From positions 1 to 64,000 of the forward strand of contig CAWFZK010000003.1 in NCBI GenBank assembly GCA_963820315.1: a stretch of 64,000 bases of DNA. The letters are read 5' to 3'. Both the position numbers and the translations under genes were made by a program. Below the pieces are notes generated by a model that searched no databases, was not told the origin of the DNA, and saw only the letters and a program-made list of their open reading frames with translations. The DNA is from JACVRW01 sp963820315 (GTDB taxonomy: Bacteria > Actinomycetota > Thermoleophilia > Solirubrobacterales > Thermoleophilaceae). Of this stretch, positions 34,139 through 42,474 are shown piece by piece (positions within the stretch are counted from its first letter, which is position 1; each line of letters opens with the position of its first letter).

Positions 34139-36697
34139 GTGAGGGAGCTCCCAGAGCTTTTCGACGTGCGTGTCCAGGCGCGCTCGTTGGCCTACCTGTT
34201 CATCGCCGGCGCCGCGCTGGGACTGCTGACGCTCGTCTTCCCGCACGCCGCCGACGTCGAGGACGTCGCCCTGATCGTGCTCGCGGGCGTGGCAGCCCTG
34301 ATCGCCGCGGCCATGTGGGTGGGGGCGGACCACATGCGCTCGTGGCAGCTGCACGCCGCGCTCGCGACGGGGACGATCATCCTCACGCTCGCGAACTACT
34401 ACGTCGAGTCCACGGTCATATACCCGCTGATGTACACGTGGACCGGGCTGTTCGCGTTCTACTTCTTCCGCGTCGAAATTGCGCTCGCGCACATAGCGCT
34501 GATCGCTGTGAGCTACGCGGTGGTGCTGATTCTCGTCGACCCTCCGAGCGCCGTGGTGCGCTGGCTGCTGGCGGTCGGCACACCGGTGATCGCCGGGCTC
34601 CTGATCTCGCGGCTGCTGGGCCAGCTGCGGCTCGGCGTGCACGACGCCGAGCGCCGCACGCGCGCGCTGCAGGAGAGCGAGGCCCGCACGCGGCTCGTGC
34701 TCGACGGCGCCCCTGACGCCTTCGTGTCGCTCGACCGCGACGGCGTCATCAAGGCCTGGAACAGCGCCGCGGAGCGGTTGTTCGGCTGGAGCGCGTCGGA
34801 GGCGATCGGAGTGCCGTTCCGCTCGCTTGTCACCCCCGAGGAGTTTCGCGAGCGCCATGATCAGCGCCGGACGGCGCTGATCGACGTCCCGCAGGTGGTG
34901 GCGATGCAGCGCTACGAGACGGAGTTCGTGCGCAGGGACGGAACTCGCTTCCCGGCCGAGGCCACGGTCTCGAAGATCGAGATCAAGGGCGAGCCCTTCA
35001 TCTCCGGCTTCATCCGCGACGTCAGCGAGCGCGAGCGCCGCCAGCGAGAGCGCGAGACGCTCCTGCGCGAACAGGCCGCCCGCGCCGAGGCGGAGCGCGT
35101 CGCCGAGCTCGTCAGCGGCATGCAGCTGCTCGTGGATGCCGCACTCCAGAACCCCACTCTCGACAAGATCCTGGACGACCTGATGACGCGCGTGCGCGGC
35201 GTGCTGCAGGCGGACGCCGCGACGATCCTGCTGGCAGACGAGGACGGGCGGCTCTCGGTGGCGGCGTCGTCGGTTCCCGGCGCGTCGGAGGACGAGGAGC
35301 AGGAGCGACCGGAGCCGATCGTGCTGGGGGAGGGGTTCGCCGGCCGGGTGGCGCAGGCGCAAGAGGCCATGTTGGCGGGCGACCCCGCGGAAGCCGACCT
35401 GCCGGACCCGGCGCTGGCGCGGCTCGAGGTCGACTCGCTGATCGGGGTGCCGCTGCTCGCCGAGAACAAGGTCACCGGGGTGCTGGTCGCGGCCTCGGTC
35501 GCGCCACGGCGCTTCTCTTCCGAGGACCTCGCCGTGCTCCGCTTGGCCGCCGACCGCGTCGCGCTCGCGATCCAGCACGCGCGCCTCTACGAGCGCGAGC
35601 ACCGGATCGCGGTGACGCTGCAGCGCAGCATGCTGCTGGCCGAGGACGACATCCCGCAGGCACCCGGGCTGCTGGTGGCCGCGCGTTACGAGCCCGCGGC
35701 CACGGAGGCCGACGTGGGCGGCGACTGGTACGACGTGATCCCGACCCCGACCGGCGGGCTCGGCCTCGTGATGGGCGACGTGGCGGGCAAGGGGCTCGCC
35801 GCGGCGTCGATGGTCAGCCGCCTGCGCAGCGCGCTGCGCGCGTACGCGCTCGAGGGACACGAGCCGGCGCGCGTGATCGAGCAGCTCAACCGGCTCGTCT
35901 GGACGGAGGGGCGCGACAGCCAGATGGCGACGCTCCTCTACATGGTGGTCGAGCCGGGCGAGAGCCGGGTCGACTGGGTCAACGCCGGCCACCCGGCGCC
36001 GCTGCTCGTGAACGGCAACGCCTCGCCGTACTACCTGGAGGGCACCACCTCGGTCCCGCTCGGGGTGCTGCCCTTCCCGAGCTACGAGACCGTCAGCTCG
36101 ACGATGGAGCCGGGCAGCTCGCTGGTGCTCTTCACGGACGGCCTGATCGAGCGGCCGGGAGAGTTGATCGACAAGGGCATGGCCGAGCTCGCCGCGCGCG
36201 TGCAGGAGGCACCCGACGATCCGGAGGCGGTCTGCGACCACCTGCTCAGAACGCTCGTGCCGAGCGGGGGCGCCACCGACGACGTCGCGATCCTGATGCT
36301 GCGCAACCTGCCCGTGACCGACAGCTTCCGGGTCGAGTTCGAGGCCGAGCCGGAGGCGCTCTCGCAGATGCGCTCGCTGCTGCGGCGCTGGCTGCGCCAC
36401 GCCGGTGCCGACGGGCGGACGATCTCCGAGGTCACCACAGCCGCCGGCGAGGCTGCGACCAACGCCATCGAGCACTCCGGCGTGGCCGGCAACTTCGAGG
36501 TCGGCGGCCGCGTCGCCGCCGGCCGGGTCGAGCTCACGATTCGAGACCGGGGGCGCTGGCGCCAGCCGCGCGAGGGCGATCAGGGCCGCGGGCTGTCGTT
36601 GATGCGCGCGTTGATGGATACGGTTGAGCTCACGCCGTCGCCGGAGGGAACCACCGTCCGCCTGCGACGGACACTCGACAGCGACGGAGGAACTTAG
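34139..36697 (+). CDS. Membrane PAS-GAF-SpoIIE phosphatase with HATPase (partner-switching regulator)
   Basis: 852 residues. Residues 1-175 hold about six membrane segments. A PAS domain follows (TRLVLDGAPDAFVSLDRDGV, ending in FIRDVSERERR), then a coiled linker, a GAF domain near 320-480 (AATILLADEDGRLSVAASSV), a PP2C-type SpoIIE phosphatase near 500-710 (EADVGGDWYDVIPTPTGGLG, MGDVAGKG, VLFTDGLIERPG, with the metal-binding Asp residues), and a C-terminal histidine-kinase-like ATPase (AAGEAATNAIEHSG, DQGRGLSLMRALMD). Phosphatase and RsbW-like kinase on one chain next to a STAS protein imply a self-contained partner switch. GTG start with a TAACCT box nine bases upstream. Confidence 0.9.
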   Translation: MRELPELFDVRVQARSLAYLFIAGAALGLLTLVFPHAADVEDVALIVLAGVAALIAAAMWVGADHMRSWQLHAALATGTIILTLANYYVESTVIYPLMYTWTGLFAFYFFRVEIALAHIALIAVSYAVVLILVDPPSAVVRWLLAVGTPVIAGLLISRLLGQLRLGVHDAERRTRALQESEARTRLVLDGAPDAFVSLDRDGVIKAWNSAAERLFGWSASEAIGVPFRSLVTPEEFRERHDQRRTALIDVPQVVAMQRYETEFVRRDGTRFPAEATVSKIEIKGEPFISGFIRDVSERERRQRERETLLREQAARAEAERVAELVSGMQLLVDAALQNPTLDKILDDLMTRVRGVLQADAATILLADEDGRLSVAASSVPGASEDEEQERPEPIVLGEGFAGRVAQAQEAMLAGDPAEADLPDPALARLEVDSLIGVPLLAENKVTGVLVAASVAPRRFSSEDLAVLRLAADRVALAIQHARLYEREHRIAVTLQRSMLLAEDDIPQAPGLLVAARYEPAATEADVGGDWYDVIPTPTGGLGLVMGDVAGKGLAAASMVSRLRSALRAYALEGHEPARVIEQLNRLVWTEGRDSQMATLLYMVVEPGESRVDWVNAGHPAPLLVNGNASPYYLEGTTSVPLGVLPFPSYETVSSTMEPGSSLVLFTDGLIERPGELIDKGMAELAARVQEAPDDPEAVCDHLLRTLVPSGGATDDVAILMLRNLPVTDSFRVEFEAEPEALSQMRSLLRRWLRHAGADGRTISEVTTAAGEAATNAIEHSGVAGNFEVGGRVAAGRVELTIRDRGRWRQPREGDQGRGLSLMRALMDTVELTPSPEGTTVRLRRTLDSDGGT

Positions 36698-37050
36698 TGA
36701 AGGACGGGCTCGTTGGGCTCGAGATCGAGGAACGGGGCGACATCGTGCTCGCCCATGTCACGGGCGAGCTCGACATCTCCGGTGCACCCCACGCCGGAGA
36801 GCGGATAGCGGAGGCCGTGCCGACGTCCGCGCGCGGCCTCGTGGTCAACATGAGCGAGCTCGACTTCATCGACTCGAGCGGCGTGGCGATGCTGTTCGGC
36901 CTGGTCCGGCGGCTCTCGAGCCGGCGCCAGGAGCTGCGCGTCGTGGCACCGAAGGGCAGGCCCGTGGCGCGCGTGCTCGAGATCGTCGAGTTCCAGCGCG
37001 CGGCGCCGGTCTGCCTCGACGTCGACGCCGCCCTGGCCGGGATCGACTAA
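36697..37050 (+). CDS. STAS-domain anti-sigma factor antagonist
   Basis: 117 residues, one STAS domain. The phosphorylation motif is DFIDSSGVAMLFGLVRRL, with S60 or S61 the expected target. It starts with GTG at 36697, sharing one base with the stop of the phosphatase gene, so the two are coupled. The expected role is to be dephosphorylated by the SpoIIE domain and to sequester an anti-sigma, or the HATPase domain itself (inference from RsbV/RsbU biology). No separate sigma-B-like gene is adjacent. Confidence 0.9.
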   Translation: MKDGLVGLEIEERGDIVLAHVTGELDISGAPHAGERIAEAVPTSARGLVVNMSELDFIDSSGVAMLFGLVRRLSSRRQELRVVAPKGRPVARVLEIVEFQRAAPVCLDVDAALAGID

Positions 37051-37859
37051 GTAGCGGCGGGCTCGCGAGCCGAGCCGACGAACTCGAGCACGGCTTCGTT
37101 GAAACGCTCGGCCTGCTCGATGAGCGCGCCGTGCGGCGCGCCCTCCAGCAGCGTCAGCTTCGCATCAGGGATCAGCTCGGCGAGCTCCTTGGACTTCCAG
37201 ACCGGCACGAGGATGTCGCGCTCCGCGCCGATCACGTGCACGGGCAGCGAGAGCGCTGGGAGCCGGTCGCGCGCGTCGTGCAGGCTCGACGCCGCGAGCT
37301 GGCGGCAGAAGGCGTCGGGCTTCTGCGGGTGCGGGTTCTCGAGCATCATGCCGCGCATGTAGGCGACGGCGTCCGCGTTCTCGAAGAACGCCTCGGAGTG
37401 GTTGAGCAGCAGCAGCTCGTCGATGTGCTCCTCGTGGCTGAGCTTGTGGACGCGCGTGGTCCAGCTCTCGCTGAGCGAGCGCGCCCAGGCACCGCCCGAG
37501 GCGAACGTCACCGAGAGCGTCAGGGTCCGGACGCGCTCGGGCGCCTGGCAGGCGACCTCCTGCGCGATCGCGCCGCCCATCGAGTAGCCGAGCAGGTGGA
37601 ACGTGTCGAGCTCGAGCGCGTCAGCGAGCGCAAGCGTGTCGCGCGCCATGTCGGCGATCTCGTAGGGGCCGTTCGCCCGCGACGAGCGGCCGGCGTCGCG
37701 GTTGTCGTGGAAGATCGTGCGGTGGCGCGCCGAGAAGGCCGGCACCTGCAGCGTCCAGGCGAGCACGTCTGCCGCCAGACCCATCACGCAGAGGAGCGGC
37801 TCGCCCTCGCCGTGCTCCTCGTAATACAGGGTTTGGCCGTTCGCCTCGACCGTCGGCAT
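37047..37859 (-). CDS. Alpha/beta hydrolase
   Basis: 270 residues. The nucleophile elbow GYSMGGAIAQ puts Ser at 93. The acid is in VIGAERDILVP and the catalytic His in EGAPHGALIEQ, giving a full triad. It opens PTVEANGQTLYYEEHGEGEP, typical of the 3-oxoadipate enol-lactonase/epoxide hydrolase group. ATG at 37859 with GGGAGGGAAG upstream is preferred over 37916. It is divergent from the flavin monooxygenase gene and may hydrolyse that enzyme's ester or lactone product (inference). The stop overlaps that of the STAS gene. Confidence 0.87.
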   Translation of the reverse strand: MPTVEANGQTLYYEEHGEGEPLLCVMGLAADVLAWTLQVPAFSARHRTIFHDNRDAGRSSRANGPYEIADMARDTLALADALELDTFHLLGYSMGGAIAQEVACQAPERVRTLTLSVTFASGGAWARSLSESWTTRVHKLSHEEHIDELLLLNHSEAFFENADAVAYMRGMMLENPHPQKPDAFCRQLAASSLHDARDRLPALSLPVHVIGAERDILVPVWKSKELAELIPDAKLTLLEGAPHGALIEQAERFNEAVLEFVGSAREPAAT

Positions 37860-37922
37860 CGCTTCCCTCCCGCTCGCTCCAGAAACCGCCGAAAAGCCTA
37901 CTGGCTGGCCAGCCAACCTTGG

Positions 37923-37928
37923 TAGGCT
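37923..37928 (+). promoter_or_regulatory. -10-like box before the monooxygenase gene
   Basis: TAGGCT lies 11 bases before the ATG at 37940. Confidence 0.35.
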
Positions 37929-37939
37929 CGTCCGGCTTC

Positions 37940-39295
37940 ATGGGGAAGGTGTGCGTGATCGGCGCGGGCTCGTCGGGGATCGCCTCGTGTCAGGTGCTGC
38001 ACGCACGCGGGATCGACTTCGACTGCTTCGAGACGGGCTCCGGGGTCGGCGGCAACTGGCGCTACGACAACGACAACGGCATGTCGTCCGCGTACCGCTC
38101 GCTCTTCATCAACACGTCGCGGCGGATGATGCAGTACGCCACCTATCCGATGCCGGAGCACTATCCGGACTACCCGCACCACGAGCAGATCGCGGCCTAC
38201 TTCGACGACTACGTCGACCACTTCGGGTTCCGCGATCGGATCCGCTTCAACACCGCGGTCGAGAGGGTCGAGCGGGCCGGCGACGGCCGCTGGCAGGTCA
38301 CGACGAGCGACGGGGAGTCGGGCGTCTACGACGCGGTCTTCGTGGCCAACGGCCACCACTGGAACCCCAAGTGGCCGGACCCGCCGTTCCCCGGCCAGGA
38401 CGGCTTCACCGGCGAGCAGCTGCACTCGCACCATTACCGCGAGCCCGACGAGCGCTTCCGGGACAAGCGCGTGCTCGTGCTCGGCATCGGCAACTCGGCC
38501 ACCGACATCTCGGTCGAGACATCGCGCGTCTCGGAGATGACCTACCTGGCGATGCGGCGCGGCGCGCACGTGATCCCCAAGTACATCGCCGGCAAGCCGA
38601 CGGACGAGCTGGCGCCGGAATGGATGTCGCACCTGCCCTTCCAGGTCACGCGCTGGTTCTTCGTGCGTCAGCTGAAGCAGATCCAGGGAGAGATGGAGGA
38701 CTACGGGCTGCCGAAGCCCGACCACAAGCTCGGTGAGGCGCACCCGACGATCTCGTCGGACCTGCTGCCGCGCATCGGCCACGGCCGCATCACCCCCAAG
38801 CCGAACATCGCCCGCATCGACGGCGGGACGGTCCATTTCGTCGACGGCTCGAGCGCCGCGATCGACACGATCGTCTGGTGCACGGGCTACCGCATCACAT
38901 TCCCCTTCTTCGAGTCGGAGCTGATGACGACGGAGGGCAACCACGTCCCGCTGTTCCGCCGTGTCGTCCACCCGGGCCGTCCCGGTCTCTACTTCATCGG
39001 GCTCGTGCAGCCGCTCGGCGCGATCATGCCGATCGCCGAGCTGCAGTCCGAGTGGATCGCAGACGTGCTCGAGGGCCGGGTGGCGCTGCCCGACGCGCCC
39101 AACATGCGCGCCGAGATAGCCGCCGAGGAAGCCGCCATGCGGCGCCGCTATGTGGCCTCGACGCGGCACACGATCCAGGTCGACTTCCAGCCCTACATGC
39201 GCCTGCTGCGCGAGGAGCGCAAGCGCACCGAGGGCGTCCGCCATCCGCTCGGGCGGCCGGCCGTGGCGGTGGAAGCGACGCCGGCGGCCCCCTGA
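37940..39295 (+). CDS. Flavin-containing monooxygenase
   Basis: 451 residues. FAD-binding motif GAGSSG follows the N-terminal strand (KVCVIGAGSSGIASCQVLHA), and NADP-binding GIGNSATDIS lies near residue 190. Between them FTGEQLHSHHYREPDERF matches the FMO fingerprint FxGxxxHxxxY, rather than the Trp-ended form of type I Baeyer-Villiger enzymes. FMOs oxygenate N, S or, in some type II members, carbonyl groups. It heads a three-gene run with an SDR (TGATG overlap) and an aldehyde dehydrogenase. Confidence 0.88.
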   Translation: MGKVCVIGAGSSGIASCQVLHARGIDFDCFETGSGVGGNWRYDNDNGMSSAYRSLFINTSRRMMQYATYPMPEHYPDYPHHEQIAAYFDDYVDHFGFRDRIRFNTAVERVERAGDGRWQVTTSDGESGVYDAVFVANGHHWNPKWPDPPFPGQDGFTGEQLHSHHYREPDERFRDKRVLVLGIGNSATDISVETSRVSEMTYLAMRRGAHVIPKYIAGKPTDELAPEWMSHLPFQVTRWFFVRQLKQIQGEMEDYGLPKPDHKLGEAHPTISSDLLPRIGHGRITPKPNIARIDGGTVHFVDGSSAAIDTIVWCTGYRITFPFFESELMTTEGNHVPLFRRVVHPGRPGLYFIGLVQPLGAIMPIAELQSEWIADVLEGRVALPDAPNMRAEIAAEEAAMRRRYVASTRHTIQVDFQPYMRLLREERKRTEGVRHPLGRPAVAVEATPAAP

Positions 39296-40092
39296 TGGCC
39301 CGCGTCGCGGTCGTCACGGGCGCCGGCCGCGGCTTCGGCTCCGAGGTCGCGCTGCGCCTCGCCGGACGCGGCTACGAGGTGCTCTGCACGGACATCGACG
39401 AGCAGGCCGCGGCGCGCACGGCCGAGCGGGTGGGTGGCTTCGCGTGCGGGCTCGACGTGCGCGATCCGGAGGCGCACCGCGTCGCCGCCCGTGCGGCCGC
39501 GGAGCGTGGGCCGCTCGAGGTGTGGGTCAACAACGCCGGCGTGCTGCGCACCGTCAAGGCGTGGGAGCACTCCGACGACGAGGTTCGCCTGCTCATCGAG
39601 GTCAACCTGCTCGGCGTGATCCACGGCTCGCGCGCGGCGGTAGAGGCGATGCGCAGCGGCTCCGGCGGGAACCGCCACATCATCAACATGGCCTCGCTGT
39701 CGGCGCTCTCGCCCGTGCCCGGGCTCGCCGTCTACGCGGCGAGCAAGCACGGGGTGCTCGGCTTCACGACCTCGCTGCAGGGCGACCTGCGGCGCGCGCG
39801 CATCCCGATCACGGTGCATGCGGTGTGCCCGGACGGCGCGGACACCGACATGGTGCGCGAGCGCAGCGGCGACGACGACAGCGCGATCATCTGGTCGGCG
39901 CCGCGCCTGCTGCGCTCGGACGAGGTGGCCGAGCGGGTCGTCGGACTGCTCGACTCGCAAGAGCTCGTGGCGGTGATCCCGCGCTGGCGCGGCTGGGTCG
40001 CGCGCGGGTCCTCGATGCTCGGCCGCCACGCGGTGCACGGCGCGGATGCGCTGCACAGCTACGGTCGCCGGCGCAGGGCGCGGGCAGGTTAG
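39295..40092 (+). CDS. Short-chain dehydrogenase/reductase
   Basis: 265 residues. The cofactor loop TGAGRGFG is at residues 9-16, NNAGVLRTVKAWEHS follows, and the catalytic Ser-Tyr-Lys set is in INMASLSALS and VYAASKHG. The acidic residue after the second strand (CTDIDEQA) favours NAD. ATG overlaps the monooxygenase stop by one base. Probable alcohol dehydrogenase step in the local oxidative cluster (inference). Confidence 0.88.
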   Translation: MARVAVVTGAGRGFGSEVALRLAGRGYEVLCTDIDEQAAARTAERVGGFACGLDVRDPEAHRVAARAAAERGPLEVWVNNAGVLRTVKAWEHSDDEVRLLIEVNLLGVIHGSRAAVEAMRSGSGGNRHIINMASLSALSPVPGLAVYAASKHGVLGFTTSLQGDLRRARIPITVHAVCPDGADTDMVRERSGDDDSAIIWSAPRLLRSDEVAERVVGLLDSQELVAVIPRWRGWVARGSSMLGRHAVHGADALHSYGRRRRARAG

Positions 40093-40121
40093 GGTCTTCA
40101 GGACGACGACAAGGAGACGAC

Positions 40122-41663
40122 GTGGCCGAGACGATCACCATGCCCCAGACGGACGCCGAGCAGCCGGACGTCAGTTCCGTGATCGAGGTGGAGAACCCCG
40201 CCAGCGGTGAGGTCATCGCGAGCGTTCCGGTGACGACGCCCGCACAGGTGGCCGAGGCGGCGGCGCGGGCGCGGCAAGCCCAGCCGGGCTGGGAGGCGCT
40301 CGGCTTCGAGGGCCGCGCGCTCATCTTCGACCGCTGCCGGCGCTGGATCTCCGACAACTCGGAGCGCGTGATCGAGACGATCGTCTCCGAGACGGGCAAG
40401 GCCTACGAGGACGCGCTCACCGCCGAGGTCGGCTATGCGGAGGGCGCGTTCGCCTTCTGGGCGAAGAACGCCTCGAAGTACCTCGCGGAGGAGAAGGTCA
40501 GGACGGCGTCGCCCTTCGTCAAGGGGCGCAAGCTCGTCGTCCGCTACGCCCCCGTTGGGGTGGTCGGCGTGATCGGCCCCTGGAACTACCCGCTCACCAA
40601 CTCCTTCGGAGACTGCATTCCGGCCATGGCGGCGGGCAACGCCGTGCTCCTCAAGCCGTCCGAGGTCACGCCGCTCACCTCGATGCTGATGGGCGAGATG
40701 CTGCGCGAGTGCGGCCTGCCGAAGGACGTGTTCCAGGTGGTGCCGGGCTACGGCGAGACCGGCGCGGCGCTCGTCGACGAGGTCGACTTCGTGATGTTCA
40801 CCGGCTCGACCGCCACGGGCAAGAAGGTGATGGAGCGCGCCGCGCGCACGCTCACGCCGGTCGCGCTCGAGCTGGGCGGCAAGGACCCGATGATCGTCTG
40901 CGCCGACGCCGACCTCGAGCGGGCCTCGAACGCCGCCGTGCACTACTCGATGCAGAACGCGGGGCAGACCTGCATCTCGACCGAGCGCGTGTACGTTGAG
41001 GCGCCGATCTACGACGAGTTCGTGCGGCTCGTGACCGACAAGGTGAACGCGCTGCGTCAGGGCGCACCGGGCGGGCCCGGCTCGACCGACCTCGGCGCGG
41101 TGATCCACCCGCCGCAGTCGGACATCGTCGAGCGCCACGTGAACGACGCGCGCGAGCGCGGGGCGCGGGTGCTCACCGGCGGCAACCGGCGTGACGAGCA
41201 CGGCCACTACTTCGAGCCGACGGTGCTGGCCGACGTCGACCACTCGATGGAGTGCATGCGCGACGAGACCTTCGGGCCGACGGTGCCGATCATGAAGGTC
41301 GCGGATGCCGACGAGGCGGTGCGGCTCGCCAACGACTCGAGCTACGGCCTGCAGGCGTCGGTCTGGACGGCCGACACCGGCAAGGGCGAGCGGCTCGCGC
41401 GGCGTGTCGAGGCCGGCGCGGTGACCGTCAACGACGCCCAGGTCAACTACGTGGCTCTCGAGCTGCCGATGGGCGGCTGGAAGGAGTCCGGCCTCGGCAC
41501 GCGCCATGGGGCCGACGGCATCCGCAAGTACACGAAGAAGCAGTCGCTGCTCGTCACGAACTTCGCGCCACTGAAGCGCGACCTGCACATGATGCCGTAC
41601 GGGGCGGGGCGCACCAAGCTGGTCAAGCGGCTGCTCAAGCTCGTATACGGGCGCGGCCGCTAG
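40122..41663 (+). CDS. Aldehyde dehydrogenase (succinate-semialdehyde dehydrogenase-like)
   Basis: 513 residues. The active-site Cys is in NAGQTCISTERVYV and the general-base Glu in PVALELGGKDPMIV; cofactor motif FTGSTATGKKVMERAA and GPWNYPLTNSFGD are present. GTG at 40122 has AAGGAGA seven bases upstream. The C-terminal ~40 residues (SLLVTNFAPLKRDLHMMPYG and on) are longer than in short ALDHs. It would oxidise the aldehyde made by the SDR. The stop is shared with the convergent ferredoxin gene (CTAG). Confidence 0.9.
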   Translation: MAETITMPQTDAEQPDVSSVIEVENPASGEVIASVPVTTPAQVAEAAARARQAQPGWEALGFEGRALIFDRCRRWISDNSERVIETIVSETGKAYEDALTAEVGYAEGAFAFWAKNASKYLAEEKVRTASPFVKGRKLVVRYAPVGVVGVIGPWNYPLTNSFGDCIPAMAAGNAVLLKPSEVTPLTSMLMGEMLRECGLPKDVFQVVPGYGETGAALVDEVDFVMFTGSTATGKKVMERAARTLTPVALELGGKDPMIVCADADLERASNAAVHYSMQNAGQTCISTERVYVEAPIYDEFVRLVTDKVNALRQGAPGGPGSTDLGAVIHPPQSDIVERHVNDARERGARVLTGGNRRDEHGHYFEPTVLADVDHSMECMRDETFGPTVPIMKVADADEAVRLANDSSYGLQASVWTADTGKGERLARRVEAGAVTVNDAQVNYVALELPMGGWKESGLGTRHGADGIRKYTKKQSLLVTNFAPLKRDLHMMPYGAGRTKLVKRLLKLVYGRGR

Positions 41664-41893
41664 GGATACAGGTCGCCGTCCTCGCCGATCACGAAGATCG
41701 CGCTGACCGGGCAGTTGCTCGCCGCGGTGATCACATCGTCGACCGAGGCGCCGTCGGGATCGACGACCACCGCCTTGTCCTCCTCGTCCAGCTGAAAGAC
41801 GTCCGGCGCCGAATCCACGCAGTCGCCCGAGCCGATGCACAGGGCGCGGTCCACCTCGATATGGATTCGGTGCTGCGGCGAGAGCTCCGGCAT
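41660..41893 (-). CDS. Ferredoxin, probably 3Fe-4S type
   Basis: 77 residues. C19 and C25 in ALCIGSGDC and C61 followed by Pro in AASNCP give the three-Cys pattern of actinobacterial ferredoxins that usually serve cytochromes P450. IHIEVDRALCIGSGDC and DSAPDVFQLDEEDKAVVV are typical. No P450 is in the window, so the partner is unknown. ATG overlaps the upstream tail-anchored gene by TGATG. Confidence 0.88.
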   Translation of the reverse strand: MPELSPQHRIHIEVDRALCIGSGDCVDSAPDVFQLDEEDKAVVVDPDGASVDDVITAASNCPVSAIFVIGEDGDLYP

Positions 41894-42192
41894 CAGCGGC
41901 GTCGCCGCAGCAGGATCAGCGCGAGCGTCACGGCGAGCAGCACGAACGGCACGAGCGTGCGCGGGTCGAAGCCGCCATCGTCCTCCTCTTCGTGGGGGTC
42001 GGTGCCGGCCGGCATCGGGAACTCCTCGGCGGCCAGCACGTCGTGCGGCTCCTGAATGCCGCTGGGATCGGCCGGGTAGCGCTCGTCGCGCGTCCCGATC
42101 CCGAACTCCTCGGCCGCCAGGACGTCGTGCGGCTCGTCGATCCCGCTGGGATCGGAGGGTACGTCGGGCGAATGGCTTTCTGATTCGGTCAT
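41893..42192 (-). CDS. Tail-anchored protein with tandem DPSGI-EPHDVLAAEEF repeats
   Basis: 99 residues. Two near-identical 17-residue repeats, DPSGIDEPHDVLAAEEF and DPSGIQEPHDVLAAEEF, are separated by 11 residues. An acidic stretch and one C-terminal membrane segment (TLVPFVLLAVTLALILL) ending in four Arg follow, so the bulk faces the cytoplasm. The two DNA repeats differ at several third positions, so the motif is conserved at protein level. ATG at 42192. Coupled to the ferredoxin gene. Function unknown; the repeats look like a peptide docking motif (inference). Confidence 0.72.
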   Translation of the reverse strand: MTESESHSPDVPSDPSGIDEPHDVLAAEEFGIGTRDERYPADPSGIQEPHDVLAAEEFPMPAGTDPHEEEDDGGFDPRTLVPFVLLAVTLALILLRRRR

Positions 42193-42198
42193 CGTCCC

Positions 42199-42204
42199 TA
42201 TGGT
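42199..42204 (+). promoter_or_regulatory. -10-like box, leaderless spacing
   Basis: TATGGT lies nine bases before the ATG of the DUF1244 gene, in the short gap divergent from the tail-anchored gene. Confidence 0.35.
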
Positions 42205-42213
42205 TCCAAATCG

Positions 42214-42474
42214 ATGGACGACCAATCACGGACCGAGCTCGAGGCGGCAGCTTTCCGGCAGCTGGTAAAGCACCTGCGCGAGCGAACCGATGTTCAGAAC
42301 ATCGACCTGATGGAGCTCGCCGGCTTCTGTCGCAATTGCCTGTCCCGCTGGTACAGGGAAGCGGCTGAGGAGCGGGGGCTCGATCTCGACGACGCCCAGG
42401 CACGCGAGATCGTCTACGGAATGCCGTACTCGGAGTGGAAGTCAAAGCACCAAACAGAGCGCACTACCTCGTAG
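42214..42474 (+). CDS. DUF1244 domain protein
   Basis: 86 residues, fully covered by DUF1244. The family fingerprint is intact: LVKHLRERTDVQNIDLMELA, then GFCRNCLSRWYREAA, then AREIVYGMPYSEWKSKHQ. The two Cys in FCRNC are conserved in the family. DUF1244 is common in proteobacteria and of unknown role. Its 3' end overlaps the next gene by 40 bases in another frame. Confidence 0.88.
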   Translation: MDDQSRTELEAAAFRQLVKHLRERTDVQNIDLMELAGFCRNCLSRWYREAAEERGLDLDDAQAREIVYGMPYSEWKSKHQTERTTS

